This document shows positions 25,739 through 35,383 of a stretch of DNA of 64,000 nt, piece after piece. Position numbers and translations under genes: made by a program. A model generated the notes under the pieces. It made no database searches, had not been told where the DNA came from, and saw nothing but the letters and a program-made list of their open reading frames with translations. Position 1 is the first letter of the stretch, and the number at the start of each line of letters is the position of its first letter. Source of the stretch: Clostridiaceae bacterium (GTDB lineage: Bacteria > Bacillota > Clostridia > Lachnospirales > Lachnospiraceae); NCBI GenBank assembly GCA_910574345.1, contig CAJSZV010000015.1, positions 1 to 64,000 on the forward strand. The letters run 5' to 3'.

Positions 25739-26662
25739 ATGAAAGAAACAACGTTAGTGATTATGGCAGCAGGAATCGGAAGCCGTTTCGGCGGCGGAAT
25801 CAAGCAGCTTGAGCCCGTAGGCCCGGGAGGGGAGATCATCATGGATTATTCCATCTATGATGCCCTTCAGGCAGGTTTTAACAAGATTGTTTTTATTATC
25901 CGCAAAGATCTTGAAAAGGACTTCAGGGAGGTCATTGGCAATCGAATCGAGAAAATAGCCCATGTGGAATACGCCTTCCAGGAACTTGATGATCTGCCGG
26001 AAGGTTTTACAAAGCCGGAGGACAGGAAGAAACCCTGGGGAACAGGTCAGGCAGTGCTAAGTATCAGAGGCATGGTGGACGGACCATTCTTAGTGATCAA
26101 CGCAGATGATTATTATGGGAAAGAGGGATTTAAGAAGATTCATGATTATATGGTCAACCACATGAAAGAGGACAGTGAAGTCTATGATCTGTGCATGGGC
26201 GGATTTATGCTGGTCAATACCTTAAGCGAGAACGGAGGAGTGACCAGAGGCGTCTGTGAGGTTGGGGATGACGGGTATCTCAGAAGAGTAACAGAGACTT
26301 TTGAGATTCAGAGGTCAGGTGACGGGCTGAAGGCTGTGGATGAACAGGGAAATCCCGTTGACCTGGATATAAACTGCCATGTGTCTATGAATATGTGGGG
26401 GCTTCCGGCTTCTTTCTTAAAAGAGCTGGAGAAAGGATTCCCGGAATTCCTGGCAGGAATCAAGGAAGGGGATATAAAATCCGAATATCTGCTTCCAAGG
26501 ATTGTGGACAGGCTGGTCGAAGAAGGAAAAGCTAAGGTAAGAGTGCTGGAGACTCCGGACAAATGGTTTGGGGTGACTTATAAAGAGGACAAGCAGGCGG
26601 TAGTAGATTCCCTTCGGGCATTGATCGCAGGCGGAGCTTATCCGGAGAAATTATATGAATAA
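25739..26662 (+). CDS. Sugar-nucleotidyltransferase family protein
   Basis: 307 residues from ATG at 25739 (GGGGAG upstream); an earlier ATG at 25706 has no such site. The N-terminal LVIMAAGIGSRFGGGIKQLE is the NTP-transferase (GT-A fold) signature LxxGxGxRxG...K. FLVINADDYYGKEGF holds the metal-binding Asp. SLRALIAGGAYPEKLYE is typical of a clostridial subgroup of unknown substrate, distinct from GalU and RfbA. Likely transfers a nucleotide to a sugar phosphate. Monocistronic with its own terminator. Confidence 0.85.
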   Translation: MKETTLVIMAAGIGSRFGGGIKQLEPVGPGGEIIMDYSIYDALQAGFNKIVFIIRKDLEKDFREVIGNRIEKIAHVEYAFQELDDLPEGFTKPEDRKKPWGTGQAVLSIRGMVDGPFLVINADDYYGKEGFKKIHDYMVNHMKEDSEVYDLCMGGFMLVNTLSENGGVTRGVCEVGDDGYLRRVTETFEIQRSGDGLKAVDEQGNPVDLDINCHVSMNMWGLPASFLKELEKGFPEFLAGIKEGDIKSEYLLPRIVDRLVEEGKAKVRVLETPDKWFGVTYKEDKQAVVDSLRALIAGGAYPEKLYE

Positions 26663-26695
26663 TACAGTTTTATAGAACTTATAATGAAAGAAGCG

Positions 26696-26733
26696 GTGGC
26701 TGCTCTCAGTTTTTGAGGGCAGCCACTTTTTTT
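26696..26733 (+). terminator. Terminator of the nucleotidyltransferase gene
   Basis: Stem GTGGCTGCTCTCA (26696-26708) with TGAGGGCAGCCAC (26714-26726), one mismatch, followed by TTTTTTT. Confidence 0.92.
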
Positions 26734-26809
26734 CAGGCTGGAAAAATTTCATAGTTATATGGAAGAATAAGAGCATATATTTAGAAGAAAGAGAAAACAG
26801 GAGAAATGA

Positions 26810-27484
26810 ATGACAAGATATTCTCCCCAGTGGAAGGAAAGTCTGTCCCCAATGCCAAATAACACCAGGGATATAGAATACTTCCAGGGAATGTATCCAC
26901 AGCGGATAAAAGAGCTCCAGGCATATGTTATAAGGCATTGTGATCTCATGGATTATGCAGGAAGCCCGATTTATGATGAATATCCGGATCCGCTGATGCT
27001 GGACCGCACATGTACTGCGATCTGTCAAAGCCTTCCGCCTGATCTGCAGGCCGGCGCCACAGCAGTTTCCCCTGGCCCTGACTGGCTGGAGGAAGAGCAG
27101 ACAGAGACGTACGAGACAGATTCCCCTCAAATGGAAGCAATGCAATGGAGTCCGCCGCCTGGTCCCCGTCCGCCGGGAGGCCCGCCGCCATGGGGTCCGC
27201 CGCCCGGTTCTCGTCCGCCGGGAGGTCCGCCGCCATGGGGTCCGCCGCCCGGTCCCCATCCGCCGGGAGGCCCGCCGCCATGGGGTCCGCCGCCCGGTCC
27301 CCGTCCGCCGGGAGGTCCGCCGCCATGGGGTCCGCCGCCCGGTCCCCATCCGCCGGGAGGTCCGCCGCCATGGGGCCCACCTCCCGGCAATCCGCCTGTT
27401 GGAGGCAGTCTGATCCCTGATATTGTAAAGGTATTGCTGTTGAACGAATTACAGAGAAGGAGATGCCGTACAGGAAGATGCTGA
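26810..27484 (+). CDS. Proline-rich repeat protein, possible spore-associated
   Basis: 224 residues, AGGAGA before the ATG. Residues 1-80 are a small folded part (YFQGMYPQRIKELQAYVIRH, YAGSPIYDEYPDPLMLDR); similar short domains occur in several uncharacterised clostridial proteins. Residues 115-189 are five perfect-length 15-residue repeats, PPPGPRPPGGPPPWG, with only R/H/S varying at position 6 and its neighbour. A short tail ends in NELQRRRCRTGRC. No signal peptide or membrane helix. The repeat should form an extended polyproline rod. The function is unknown; spore coat or other structural use is a guess from composition and from the sporulating host. Confidence 0.7.
   Translation: MTRYSPQWKESLSPMPNNTRDIEYFQGMYPQRIKELQAYVIRHCDLMDYAGSPIYDEYPDPLMLDRTCTAICQSLPPDLQAGATAVSPGPDWLEEEQTETYETDSPQMEAMQWSPPPGPRPPGGPPPWGPPPGSRPPGGPPPWGPPPGPHPPGGPPPWGPPPGPRPPGGPPPWGPPPGPHPPGGPPPWGPPPGNPPVGGSLIPDIVKVLLLNELQRRRCRTGRC
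27152..27376 (+). repeat. Five 45-bp tandem repeats encoding PPPG-x-PPGGPPPWG
   Basis: Five contiguous 45-base units, nearly identical at DNA level (differences mostly at CGT/CAT codons and third positions). The strand is so G/C-biased that long stop-free frames also appear on the other strand; these are artefacts of the repeat. Confidence 0.95.
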
Positions 27485-27604
27485 CAGCATGTCTTGCTGT
27501 TTCCCTACAGCTGTAAAATCCATAACTTTATAAAAGATTAGGTTGTGCTTTTTCTGGTTAGCATTTACAATAGGAGAAAAACAGTTATAAAGGAAGTTTC
27601 CATA

Positions 27605-30082
27605 ATGGGTAAGATTATAAAAAGAACGATTATCCTGGCTGGTGTGTTTTTAATGGCTTTGGGTATTTATTTGATAATGGCGCAGAGAACGATGGATAAA
27701 TCAGATATGGTATATACAGTTATGGAAGACCCCTCTCTTCCTGTGGTATATGCCCGGATGTTTGCAGGGGAAGAAAACCGCCTGGCCGCTTACAGACAGG
27801 AGATGAGCCAGGCGGTCTCCAGAGAGACCTTAACGGTTTTGGCGGAGGACAGGCAGCTGGAGCTCCGCGTTGCTGAATGCTCATCAGCGATTACGGCAGC
27901 TCAGTATGAAATACGCAGCATGGATTTGGAGGGACTGGTGGAGCGGACTTCTGTGGAGACATGGGAGACCAGGGAAGGAGAGAATCGCATGGTTCTTCCT
28001 ATCCAGAATCTTTTGGCCAGGGATACCGAGTATCTTCTTCATCTGATGATTGAGGTGGAGAATCAGGGAGTGCTTCATTATTACACCCGGATTTTGTGGA
28101 CGGAACAGGACTATGGTTCCCAGATGATGACATTGGCCAGGGAATTCTCCACTAAGAGTCTGTCTGCATCTCAGGCAGGAGATTTGGTAACATATCTGGA
28201 GACATCCAGCACGGCTGACAATTCATCTCTGGGTCATGTTACTATTAAGTCCAGCTTTTCCCAGTTGACCTGGGCTGGTTTGGAGATGAACCTGGAAGGC
28301 GGCATGGAGGTGAGCCTCCGGGACTTGGACGGTATTATGGGACAAGTCCAGGTCAGGTATCAGGTAAGCCGGCAGTCCGAAAGCGGAGAGACAGAACGCT
28401 ATGAAGTGACGGATCACTATACCATGAGATGGAATTCCAAGAGGATTTATATGATGGCCTTTGACCGTGTGACCAATCAGATCTTTTCGGGAGATCAGGA
28501 TTTATATTCCGGCAGGCGTCTGATGCTGGGAATTGGCAACGATGAGGCTATTCAGGTGGAGAAGAGTCCCGACGGGAGATATCTGGGATTCGTGTTTAAC
28601 AGGGATGTCTGGTGTTATGATCAGGAAGAAGCAGAGATTGTCAAGATATTTTCTTTCAGAAGCAGTGAGGATACCAGCGGGCGCAGTGATTACGACCGCC
28701 ATAATGCTCAGATCGTATCGGTTAATAATGAGGGAGATGTGGAGTTTTTGGTATACGGTTACATGAACCGGGGGCGCCATGAAGGATTCCAGGGGATCAG
28801 CCTCTGCCGCTATGACCATTCTGGTGCTATTGAGGAGCGCTTTTTTATTCCTGCCATGGAATCTTTTGATGAAATCCGTCTGGATATAAAGAGACTTTCC
28901 TATCACAGTGAGGCAGGAATGCTGTATCTGTTCCGTGACCATGCCATATTTGGAATTGACTTGTCCAGTAATGAGTATATGATCGTGGCGGACGGTCTGG
29001 TGGAGGGTTATTATGCTATCAGCCAGAACGGAGGGAAAGTTGCATGGCAGGAGGGAACCGATATTCACGAGTCAACCATTATTCATGTGTTTGATCTGGC
29101 TACAGGCGTGACGCAGGAGATTCGTGCTCCTGAGGGGACAGTTGTCCAGTGTCTGGGATTTGTTCAGGATGATTTTGTGTATGGCCTGGCAGATGAAGGC
29201 GGAGTCTGGGTGTTGAATGGAAGGACAGAAGGGCTTCCCATGTACGCTCTGGAGATCGTAAGCAGTGATTTAAAACTGCAGACCCGGTACGAGAAAGACG
29301 GGTATTATATTACAAATGTAAACGTGGAGGATGCCAGAATTCATGTCGAGCGATACAGAAAGGAAGGCCAGCATAGCTACACCTATATTGATGATGACAC
29401 CATAGTCTGCAATACGCCTGCAGATGATAATTATATGGAAGGAATCGGTTGGTTCGCTTCTGAGATCCGCAGAAAATTGTATTTTGTGCAGTTGGATTTC
29501 GAGGTAAAAAGCAGCCAGAGAGTAAAGGTCACTGCGGCCAGGCAGATTACTTACGATAATTCGGAAATACTGGGTCTGAAATCGGCTGTCAAAACTCCGG
29601 GTATGAAATTCTACGCCTACGGTCAGGGAAAGCTTTTGGGAGTATATGGAGAATTTGATAAAGCAGTCAACGGCGCCTATGAGAGTATGGGTCTGGTAAC
29701 AGATGAGAATCAGAGAATCCTCTGGAACAGGGTGGACCGGGGCGGTGCCGTCACAATTCGCGACCCCCAGAGGGCGGCATATGAAATCCTCCGCAATCTG
29801 GAGTCTTTTATAGAAGAGACAGAGACGGAAGACGGAGTGATTCTTTTGGATGCACGGGGCTGCAGTTTGAGCCAGGTTTTATATTTTATAGGACAGGGAT
29901 ATCCCGTTCTGGCTTATACGGAAGAGAACCAATATGTACTGCTTAACGGTTTTGACCAGTATAATGTGTCGGTCTTCTACCCGGAGACAGGAGAAACGGT
30001 TAAGATGGGCCTTAATGACGGGGGAGAGTACTTTAAAAGCCGAAAAAATGACTTTATCTGTGCAGTGAATGTAGGGGATTGA
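27605..30082 (+). CDS. Membrane-anchored protein with propeller-like middle and C39-like end
   Basis: 825 residues from ATG at 27605; an earlier in-frame TTG-type start lacks support. One N-terminal helix (TIILAGVFLMALGIYLIMA) and a large outside part. Residues ~300-640 contain strand-rich segments with repeated 'GRYLGFV', 'VWCYD', 'VAWQEG' patterns like a beta-propeller. The last ~100 residues (DARGCSLSQVLYFIGQGYPV, LLNGFDQYNVSVFYPETGET) resemble the C-terminal half of C39-type papain-like domains. No complete catalytic Cys-His pair is evident, suggesting a binding rather than proteolytic role. It ends just upstream of murA, and the murA promoter overlaps its last codons. Function unknown; a cell-envelope role is inferred from topology and neighbour. 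Confidence 0.65.
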   Translation: MGKIIKRTIILAGVFLMALGIYLIMAQRTMDKSDMVYTVMEDPSLPVVYARMFAGEENRLAAYRQEMSQAVSRETLTVLAEDRQLELRVAECSSAITAAQYEIRSMDLEGLVERTSVETWETREGENRMVLPIQNLLARDTEYLLHLMIEVENQGVLHYYTRILWTEQDYGSQMMTLAREFSTKSLSASQAGDLVTYLETSSTADNSSLGHVTIKSSFSQLTWAGLEMNLEGGMEVSLRDLDGIMGQVQVRYQVSRQSESGETERYEVTDHYTMRWNSKRIYMMAFDRVTNQIFSGDQDLYSGRRLMLGIGNDEAIQVEKSPDGRYLGFVFNRDVWCYDQEEAEIVKIFSFRSSEDTSGRSDYDRHNAQIVSVNNEGDVEFLVYGYMNRGRHEGFQGISLCRYDHSGAIEERFFIPAMESFDEIRLDIKRLSYHSEAGMLYLFRDHAIFGIDLSSNEYMIVADGLVEGYYAISQNGGKVAWQEGTDIHESTIIHVFDLATGVTQEIRAPEGTVVQCLGFVQDDFVYGLADEGGVWVLNGRTEGLPMYALEIVSSDLKLQTRYEKDGYYITNVNVEDARIHVERYRKEGQHSYTYIDDDTIVCNTPADDNYMEGIGWFASEIRRKLYFVQLDFEVKSSQRVKVTAARQITYDNSEILGLKSAVKTPGMKFYAYGQGKLLGVYGEFDKAVNGAYESMGLVTDENQRILWNRVDRGGAVTIRDPQRAAYEILRNLESFIEETETEDGVILLDARGCSLSQVLYFIGQGYPVLAYTEENQYVLLNGFDQYNVSVFYPETGETVKMGLNDGGEYFKSRKNDFICAVNVGD

Positions 30083-30107
30083 CGTGTCCATTCCAATAGA
30101 GTATAAT
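30079..30107 (+). promoter_or_regulatory. murA promoter
   Basis: -35 TTGACG (30079-30084), 17-base spacer, -10 TATAAT (30102-30107). The -35 overlaps the stop codon of the preceding gene. It gives a ~60-base leader before murA. Confidence 0.8.
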
Positions 30108-30173
30108 ATAATTTACCATAACGAAAGAAAAAAGTAATCAGTTTGTAACAAAACGATAATATAGAGGTGTGGA

Positions 30174-31466
30174 ATGGAACAGTATATTATGAAAGGCGGC
30201 AATCCGCTGGTTGGTGAAGTAACCATCGGCGGAGCGAAGAATGCTGCACTCGGCATTTTAGCGGCTGCGATTATGACAGATGAAGATGTCCTTATAGACA
30301 ATCTTCCGGATGTCAGAGATATTAATGTTCTTCTGGAAGCCATTCAGGAGATTGGCGCCAGGGTAGAGCGGATTGACAGACACACTGTAAAGATAAATGC
30401 AAGAGACATACATGAAGTGGCAGTAGACGACGAGTATATACGGAGAATCCGGGCATCCTACTATTTTATAGGTGCCCTTCTGGGAAAGTATAAGAGCGCC
30501 CAGGTTCCCCTTCCCGGCGGCTGCAATATCGGAAGCAGACCCATAGACCTTCATCTGAAGGGATTCAGGGCGTTAGGAGCAAAGGTGGATATTGAGCGGG
30601 GAGCCGTTATGGCCCATGCCATTGATCTGGTGGGAAGCCATATATACCTGGACAAGGTGTCCGTGGGTGCTACGATCAATATCATGATGGCGGCGTCCTT
30701 GGCGGAAGGGCAGACGATTATAGAGAACGTGGCAAAGGAACCCCATGTGGTGGATGTTGCCAATTTCCTGAACAGTATGGGGGCCAATATCAAGGGGGCC
30801 GGTACGGATATTATCAGAATCAGAGGCGTGAGGAGGCTTCACGGTACGGAATATTCCATTATTCCGGATCAGATTGAGGCAGGTACGTTTATGTGCGCTG
30901 CCGCTGTAACCAGAGGCGATGTGACGGTCAAGAATGTGATTCCCAAGCATCTGGAGGCGATCTCCGCCAAACTGCTGGAGATAGGCTGCGAGGTGGTGGA
31001 ATTTGATGATGCCGTCCGGGTAGTAGGCAAGCCCCGTCAGAGGCACACCAACATCAATACCCTTCCCTATCCGGGATTTCCCACGGACATGCAGCCGCAG
31101 ATGGCAGTGACTTTGGCTTTGGCCGACGGAACCAGCATTGTGACGGAAAGTATTTTTGAGAATCGATTTAAATATGTGGACGAGCTGGCCCGTATGGGCA
31201 GCAGCATTAAGGTGGAAGGCAATGTAGCCATTATTGACGGCGTTAAGGGCTTCAGCGGCGCTTCCGTCAACGCGCCTGATCTGAGAGCCGGAGCGGCGCT
31301 GGTCATCGCCGGATTGGCTGCTGACGGTTACACGGTGGTAGATGAGATCGGGTACATCCAGCGCGGCTACGAGTATTTTGAGGAGAAGTTAAGAGGACTG
31401 GGAGCCATGATTGAACGAGTGGATTCCGACAAAGAGCTGCAGAAGTTTCGTCTGAAGATCAGTTAA
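30174..31466 (+). CDS. murA: UDP-N-acetylglucosamine 1-carboxyvinyltransferase
   Basis: 430 residues. First committed step of peptidoglycan precursor synthesis: transfer of enolpyruvate from PEP to UDP-GlcNAc in the cytoplasm. The N-terminal GGAKNAAL contains the essential Lys. C117 in PLPGGCNIGSRPID is the active-site Cys that fosfomycin alkylates, so the enzyme should be intrinsically fosfomycin-sensitive. IPDQIEAGTFMCAAAVTRGD and NALPYPGFPTDMQ-type segments (NTLPYPGFPTDMQPQM) are canonical. Whether this is MurA1 or MurA2/MurZ cannot be told here. Confidence 0.97.
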   Translation: MEQYIMKGGNPLVGEVTIGGAKNAALGILAAAIMTDEDVLIDNLPDVRDINVLLEAIQEIGARVERIDRHTVKINARDIHEVAVDDEYIRRIRASYYFIGALLGKYKSAQVPLPGGCNIGSRPIDLHLKGFRALGAKVDIERGAVMAHAIDLVGSHIYLDKVSVGATINIMMAASLAEGQTIIENVAKEPHVVDVANFLNSMGANIKGAGTDIIRIRGVRRLHGTEYSIIPDQIEAGTFMCAAAVTRGDVTVKNVIPKHLEAISAKLLEIGCEVVEFDDAVRVVGKPRQRHTNINTLPYPGFPTDMQPQMAVTLALADGTSIVTESIFENRFKYVDELARMGSSIKVEGNVAIIDGVKGFSGASVNAPDLRAGAALVIAGLAADGYTVVDEIGYIQRGYEYFEEKLRGLGAMIERVDSDKELQKFRLKIS

Positions 31467-31474
31467 GGTTCCTC

Positions 31475-31503
31475 TTGACAGCCATATAAGAGAAGGCTAT
31501 AAT
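31475..31503 (+). promoter_or_regulatory. Consensus promoter of the metK transcript
   Basis: Exact consensus TTGACA (31475-31480), 17-base spacer, TATAAT (31498-31503), about 40 bases before the riboswitch. Confidence 0.92.
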
Positions 31504-31542
31504 TTATTTTGTAAATATAACAATTGAAAAGTGCGTATATCC

Positions 31543-31722
31543 CTTATTCAGAGTGATGGAGATACAAAGGATCTGTGAAGTCACGGCAACCCCGGCTTGG
31601 AGACATGAGGCTATAATTTGTGGAATCAGAAGACGGAAGGTGCCAACCTGAGCGAGTAATCGAACAATAAGAGGATTTGATGTCAGATTGTCAAGTCCGC
31701 AGTTCGTGCTACGGACTTTTTT
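31543..31722 (+). ncRNA. SAM-I riboswitch (S-box) with terminator
   Basis: Aptamer 31543-31671: P1 CTTATT/AATAAG closes the structure. Conserved blocks follow in order: GAGTGATGGAGATACAA, GAAGTCACGGCAACC, AAGGTGCCAACCTGAGCGA and TCGAACAATAAG. Downstream AAGTCCG (31693-31699) pairs with CGGACTT (31712-31718), followed by a T run ending at 31722; this is the SAM-stabilised terminator. High SAM should stop transcription before metK, whose product makes SAM, so this is direct feedback control. Confidence 0.95.
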
Positions 31723-31752
31723 AATTGGAAAAACTAAGGAGGAGAATAAGAC

Positions 31753-32943
31753 ATGGAGAAATTATTATTTACATCTGAATCCGTAACCGAAGGACATCCG
31801 GATAAGATGTGCGACCAGATCTCAGACGCGATTCTGGACGCACTGCTGAGGCAGGATCCCATGAGCCGTGTGGCATGCGAGACAGCGGTGACTACAGGTC
31901 TGGTCATGGTTATGGGAGAGATTACCACCAAAGCCTATGTGGATATTCAGAAGATTGTGCGCAAAACCGTCTGCGATATCGGATACGACAGGGCAAAGTA
32001 TGGTTTTGACGGCAATACCTGCGGTGTTATCACTGCTATTGACGAGCAGTCTACGGATATCGCCATGGGTGTGGACAAGGCTCTGGAAGCAAAAGAGAAC
32101 AAGATGAGCGATGAGGAGATCGAGGCCATCGGCGCCGGTGATCAGGGCATGATGTTCGGTTATGCCAGCAACGAGACGGAGGAATATATGCCTTATCCTA
32201 TCGCCCTGGCTCACAAACTGGCTCTTCAGCTGACTAAGATCCGCAAGGACGGTACTCTGAAGTATCTTCGTCCCGACGGCAAGACCCAGGTGACTGTGGA
32301 ATATGATGAAGCCGGCAAGCCTGTCCGCCTGGATGCGGTTGTCTTGTCTACTCAGCATGATGATGAGGTGACTCAGGAGCAGATTCATAAGGATATCAAA
32401 AAATATGTGTTTGATGCTGTTTTACCTGAGAACATGGTGGATGAGAATACGAAATTCTTCATCAATCCCACGGGGCGTTTCGTTATCGGAGGGCCTCACG
32501 GAGACAGCGGCGTAACGGGGCGTAAGATTATCGTAGACACCTACGGCGGATATGCCCGTCACGGCGGCGGCGCATTTTCCGGCAAGGACTGCACCAAGGT
32601 AGACCGTTCCGCTGCCTACGCTGCACGGTATGTGGCGAAGAATATTGTGGCTGCAGGACTGGCGGACAAGTGCGAGATCCAGCTGTCCTATGCAATCGGC
32701 GTGGCTCAGCCTACATCTGTTATGGTGGATACTTACGGAACGGGACATCTGAGCAATGAGAAGTTAGTGGAGATTATTCGTGAAAACTTTGACTTAAGAC
32801 CTGCAGGAATTATTAAGATGCTGGATTTGAGAAGACCGATTTACAAGCAGACTGCCGCATACGGACATTTTGGAAGAAATGATCTGGATTTGCCCTGGGA
32901 GAAGCTTGACAAGGCGGAATTACTGAAAGGATATCTGAAATAG
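31753..32943 (+). CDS. metK: S-adenosylmethionine synthetase
   Basis: 396 residues, AAGGAGG upstream. Makes SAM from methionine and ATP. Motifs: [20 protein letters not shown] at the N-terminus, [12 protein letters not shown] (signature 1) and [19 protein letters not shown] (signature 2, ATP/phosphate site). Canonical length. Controlled by the S-box immediately upstream. Confidence 0.98.
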   Translation: MEKLLFTSESVTEGHPDKMCDQISDAILDALLRQDPMSRVACETAVTTGLVMVMGEITTKAYVDIQKIVRKTVCDIGYDRAKYGFDGNTCGVITAIDEQSTDIAMGVDKALEAKENKMSDEEIEAIGAGDQGMMFGYASNETEEYMPYPIALAHKLALQLTKIRKDGTLKYLRPDGKTQVTVEYDEAGKPVRLDAVVLSTQHDDEVTQEQIHKDIKKYVFDAVLPENMVDENTKFFINPTGRFVIGGPHGDSGVTGRKIIVDTYGGYARHGGGAFSGKDCTKVDRSAAYAARYVAKNIVAAGLADKCEIQLSYAIGVAQPTSVMVDTYGTGHLSNEKLVEIIRENFDLRPAGIIKMLDLRRPIYKQTAAYGHFGRNDLDLPWEKLDKAELLKGYLK

Positions 32944-32955
32944 GAGAATACGAAT

Positions 32956-34392
32956 ATGAAGCAGGTCTTAGATTGGTCAAAGGCGCATCAGAGATATTTT
33001 GAGGAAATGACCCGCATTCCCCACGGTTCTTACCATGAGAAGCAGTACAGCGATTATCTGGCGGAGTTTGCAAGGAGCCACGGACTGCGGTATAAACAGT
33101 ATGATATCGGCAATGTAATTATTTACAAAGAAGCGTCAAAGGGATATGAAGATCATCCCGCAGTGGTGATTCAGGCCCACATGGACATGGTCTGTGAAAA
33201 GACGCCGGAATCATCCCATGATTTTGAAAAAGATCCTCTAAAGCTTTACATTGAGGACGGCTGGCTTTGCGCTGAAGGTACGACTCTGGGGGCGGATGAC
33301 GGAACGGGTGTTTCCTATATGCTGGCAATTCTGGAGGATAATACTCTGGCTCACCCGGCTCTTGAGTGTGTATTCACGGCTATGGAGGAGATCGGTCTGG
33401 ACGGAGCCCTGGCTCTGGAACCGGAAGACATAAAGGGACGCCGTTATATCAATCTGGACGGAGGCGGAGGCGGAGTGGAGACAGTAACCACTGCCGCCGG
33501 AGGGCTTCGGTGGAACGGAAGCATGAATCTTCATCGGGAAGCCGCAAAGGCAGCGGGATACCGGCTGATTGTAGGAGGGCTGGAAGGCGGCCATTCCGGC
33601 GGATGCATCCATCTGGAGAAGGGCAACGCCATTAAACTGTGCGGGAGGATCCTGAAAGAGCTTCAGAAGGAAGGGTCTCTTGTCTTGTCGGCTGTGGACG
33701 GCGGCTCCAAGGATAATGCAATCCCCCGGGACTGCTGGGCGGAATTTGTGACAGATATGGATGAGGATGTATTGAGAGAGAAGATCCGTATATTTGCCGG
33801 TCTTTTGAGAGACGAGCTTCGTTACAGTGACAGCGGCCTCACAGTAGTTCTTGAGAAAGTGCAGGTGCCGGAGACCTGGAGCCGGGAGGAAAGCGACAGA
33901 TTGGTGGATTTCCTCTTTATCTGCCCCACAGGACTGCGTCACAGAAATATGAACATTAAGGATCATACCATTGCATCAGAGAATCTGGCCGTTGTCAAGA
34001 CATCCGGATGCCAGGTTAAGATATCCGTGTCCATGCGCTCAGCCTTTGAATCCTTCATTGAGGAGATGGCGCAGGAACTGCGGATCCTGGGGAATCTTTA
34101 TGGATTTGATCAGGAGGAAGCAGGCAGATATCCGGCGTGGGGTTATGAAGAGAAATCAAGTCTCAGGGAGGCCATGAGAGCTGCGGTAAAACGCTGTACA
34201 GGGACGGAACTGGTGGAAAAGGCAGTTCACGGAGGACTGGAATGCGGCGTGGCTAAGAATAAGTGGCCGGATATGGATATTATTACCATGGGTCCCACAG
34301 CAGAAGCGGTTCATTCGCCGGATGAAAGACTTGACCTTCAGTCCTTTGACAACTGCTATAAAGTACTTTGTGATTTGCTTGAGAATCTGTAA
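32956..34392 (+). CDS. pepD: Aminoacyl-histidine dipeptidase (M20, PepD-like)
   Basis: 478 residues. M20C metallopeptidase. Zinc ligands are visible: H75 and D77 in AHMDMVCEK, the bridging Asp in LGADDGTGVS, and Glu-Glu in TAMEEIGLDGA. GLEGGHSGGCIHLEKGN begins the lid/dimerisation domain, and VHGGLECGVAKNKWPDMD supplies the last His and Glu. It hydrolyses Xaa-His and other dipeptides in the cytoplasm. 12 bases after metK, so it may be co-transcribed under the SAM riboswitch. Confidence 0.95.
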   Translation: MKQVLDWSKAHQRYFEEMTRIPHGSYHEKQYSDYLAEFARSHGLRYKQYDIGNVIIYKEASKGYEDHPAVVIQAHMDMVCEKTPESSHDFEKDPLKLYIEDGWLCAEGTTLGADDGTGVSYMLAILEDNTLAHPALECVFTAMEEIGLDGALALEPEDIKGRRYINLDGGGGGVETVTTAAGGLRWNGSMNLHREAAKAAGYRLIVGGLEGGHSGGCIHLEKGNAIKLCGRILKELQKEGSLVLSAVDGGSKDNAIPRDCWAEFVTDMDEDVLREKIRIFAGLLRDELRYSDSGLTVVLEKVQVPETWSREESDRLVDFLFICPTGLRHRNMNIKDHTIASENLAVVKTSGCQVKISVSMRSAFESFIEEMAQELRILGNLYGFDQEEAGRYPAWGYEEKSSLREAMRAAVKRCTGTELVEKAVHGGLECGVAKNKWPDMDIITMGPTAEAVHSPDERLDLQSFDNCYKVLCDLLENL

Positions 34393-34407
34393 AAGGACGA
34401 CGGACAT

Positions 34408-35331
34408 ATGATTGCTATTATCTTAGCAAAAAAAATCCTGTCCCTCTTTTTGATTATGATTATGGGGGCGGCTCTGGTAAAGAGTAAAGTGTTAAAGGCC
34501 AGGGACAGTAAGAGTATTTCCATCATTACCTTGTATCTGGTTATGCCCTGTGTGATTATTTCCTCCTTTCAGGTGACTTACACTCAGGAGATACGGGATG
34601 GTCTTATACTGGCTTTGATTGCGGCTGTGCTGGTTCACATTATTTTGATTGTGCTGACTGAGATTTTGGGAAGAATGTTCCGCTGGGATCCAGTTGAGCG
34701 GGCATCCTCCATCTATTCCAACGCCGGGAATCTGATTATTCCTATTGTGACAGCACTTTTGGGGAAGGAATGGATTATTTATACCAGCGCCTTTCTGTCA
34801 GTACAGCTGATTCTCCTCTGGAGCCATGGGAAGATGACTCTCTGCGGGGAGAAAAAGATTGAGTTTAAGAAGATTGCCACCAACGTGAACATGATTTCTA
34901 TTTTCATAGGTATTCTGTTCTTTATCTGCCGTATTCAGCTGCCGGCAGTGCTCCAGGATTCCATAGATACTGTGGGAAGCATGGTAGGTCCCGCGGCTAT
35001 GATTGTGACGGGAATGCTTATTGGCAATATGGATTTAAAAAAGCTGGCTTCATATAAGAGGCTGTGGCTGATGGTGGTGATCCGTCTGATCGCCTACCCT
35101 GTTCTGAATATTGTATTATTGAAATACAGCGGACTGGCGGCAATGGTTCCTGCCGGAGACACGATTTTGATGATCACGCTGCTGGCAACCATTACTCCGT
35201 CGGCCTCTACCATTACTCAGATGGCCCAGGTTTACGGTAAAGATGCGGATTATGCCAGCGCCATCAATGTGGCTACAACCTTGCTGTGCATTGTGACCAT
35301 GCCTTTGATGGTGATGATATACCAGTTATAA
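34408..35331 (+). CDS. AEC-family (auxin efflux carrier-like) transporter
   Basis: 307 residues with about ten membrane helices in two inverted halves. LYLVMPCVIISSFQVTY and SIYSNAGNLIIPIVTALLGK are the family's conserved broken-helix regions, and LLATITPSASTITQMAQVYG matches the second half. Bacterial members export or import small organic acids such as malate; the substrate is not predictable. It ends at a terminator shared with the convergent lepB. Confidence 0.9.
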   Translation: MIAIILAKKILSLFLIMIMGAALVKSKVLKARDSKSISIITLYLVMPCVIISSFQVTYTQEIRDGLILALIAAVLVHIILIVLTEILGRMFRWDPVERASSIYSNAGNLIIPIVTALLGKEWIIYTSAFLSVQLILLWSHGKMTLCGEKKIEFKKIATNVNMISIFIGILFFICRIQLPAVLQDSIDTVGSMVGPAAMIVTGMLIGNMDLKKLASYKRLWLMVVIRLIAYPVLNIVLLKYSGLAAMVPAGDTILMITLLATITPSASTITQMAQVYGKDADYASAINVATTLLCIVTMPLMVMIYQL

Positions 35332-35344
35332 AATCGAATAACAG

Positions 35345-35383
35345 GAAAAACTCCCTTCGGATATTGGCCGGAGGGAGTTTTTT
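35345..35383. terminator. Bidirectional terminator between AEC transporter and lepB
   Basis: AAAAACTCCCTTCGG pairs with CCGGAGGGAGTTTTTT around ATATTGG, with A and T runs on both sides. It serves both convergent genes. Confidence 0.92.

Noticed and set aside
26946-27390. Long open frames antisense to the proline-rich repeat gene, some Gly-rich
   Set aside because: They arise from the 45-bp G/C-biased repeat; the plus-strand frame has the ribosome binding site and a folded N-terminal domain.
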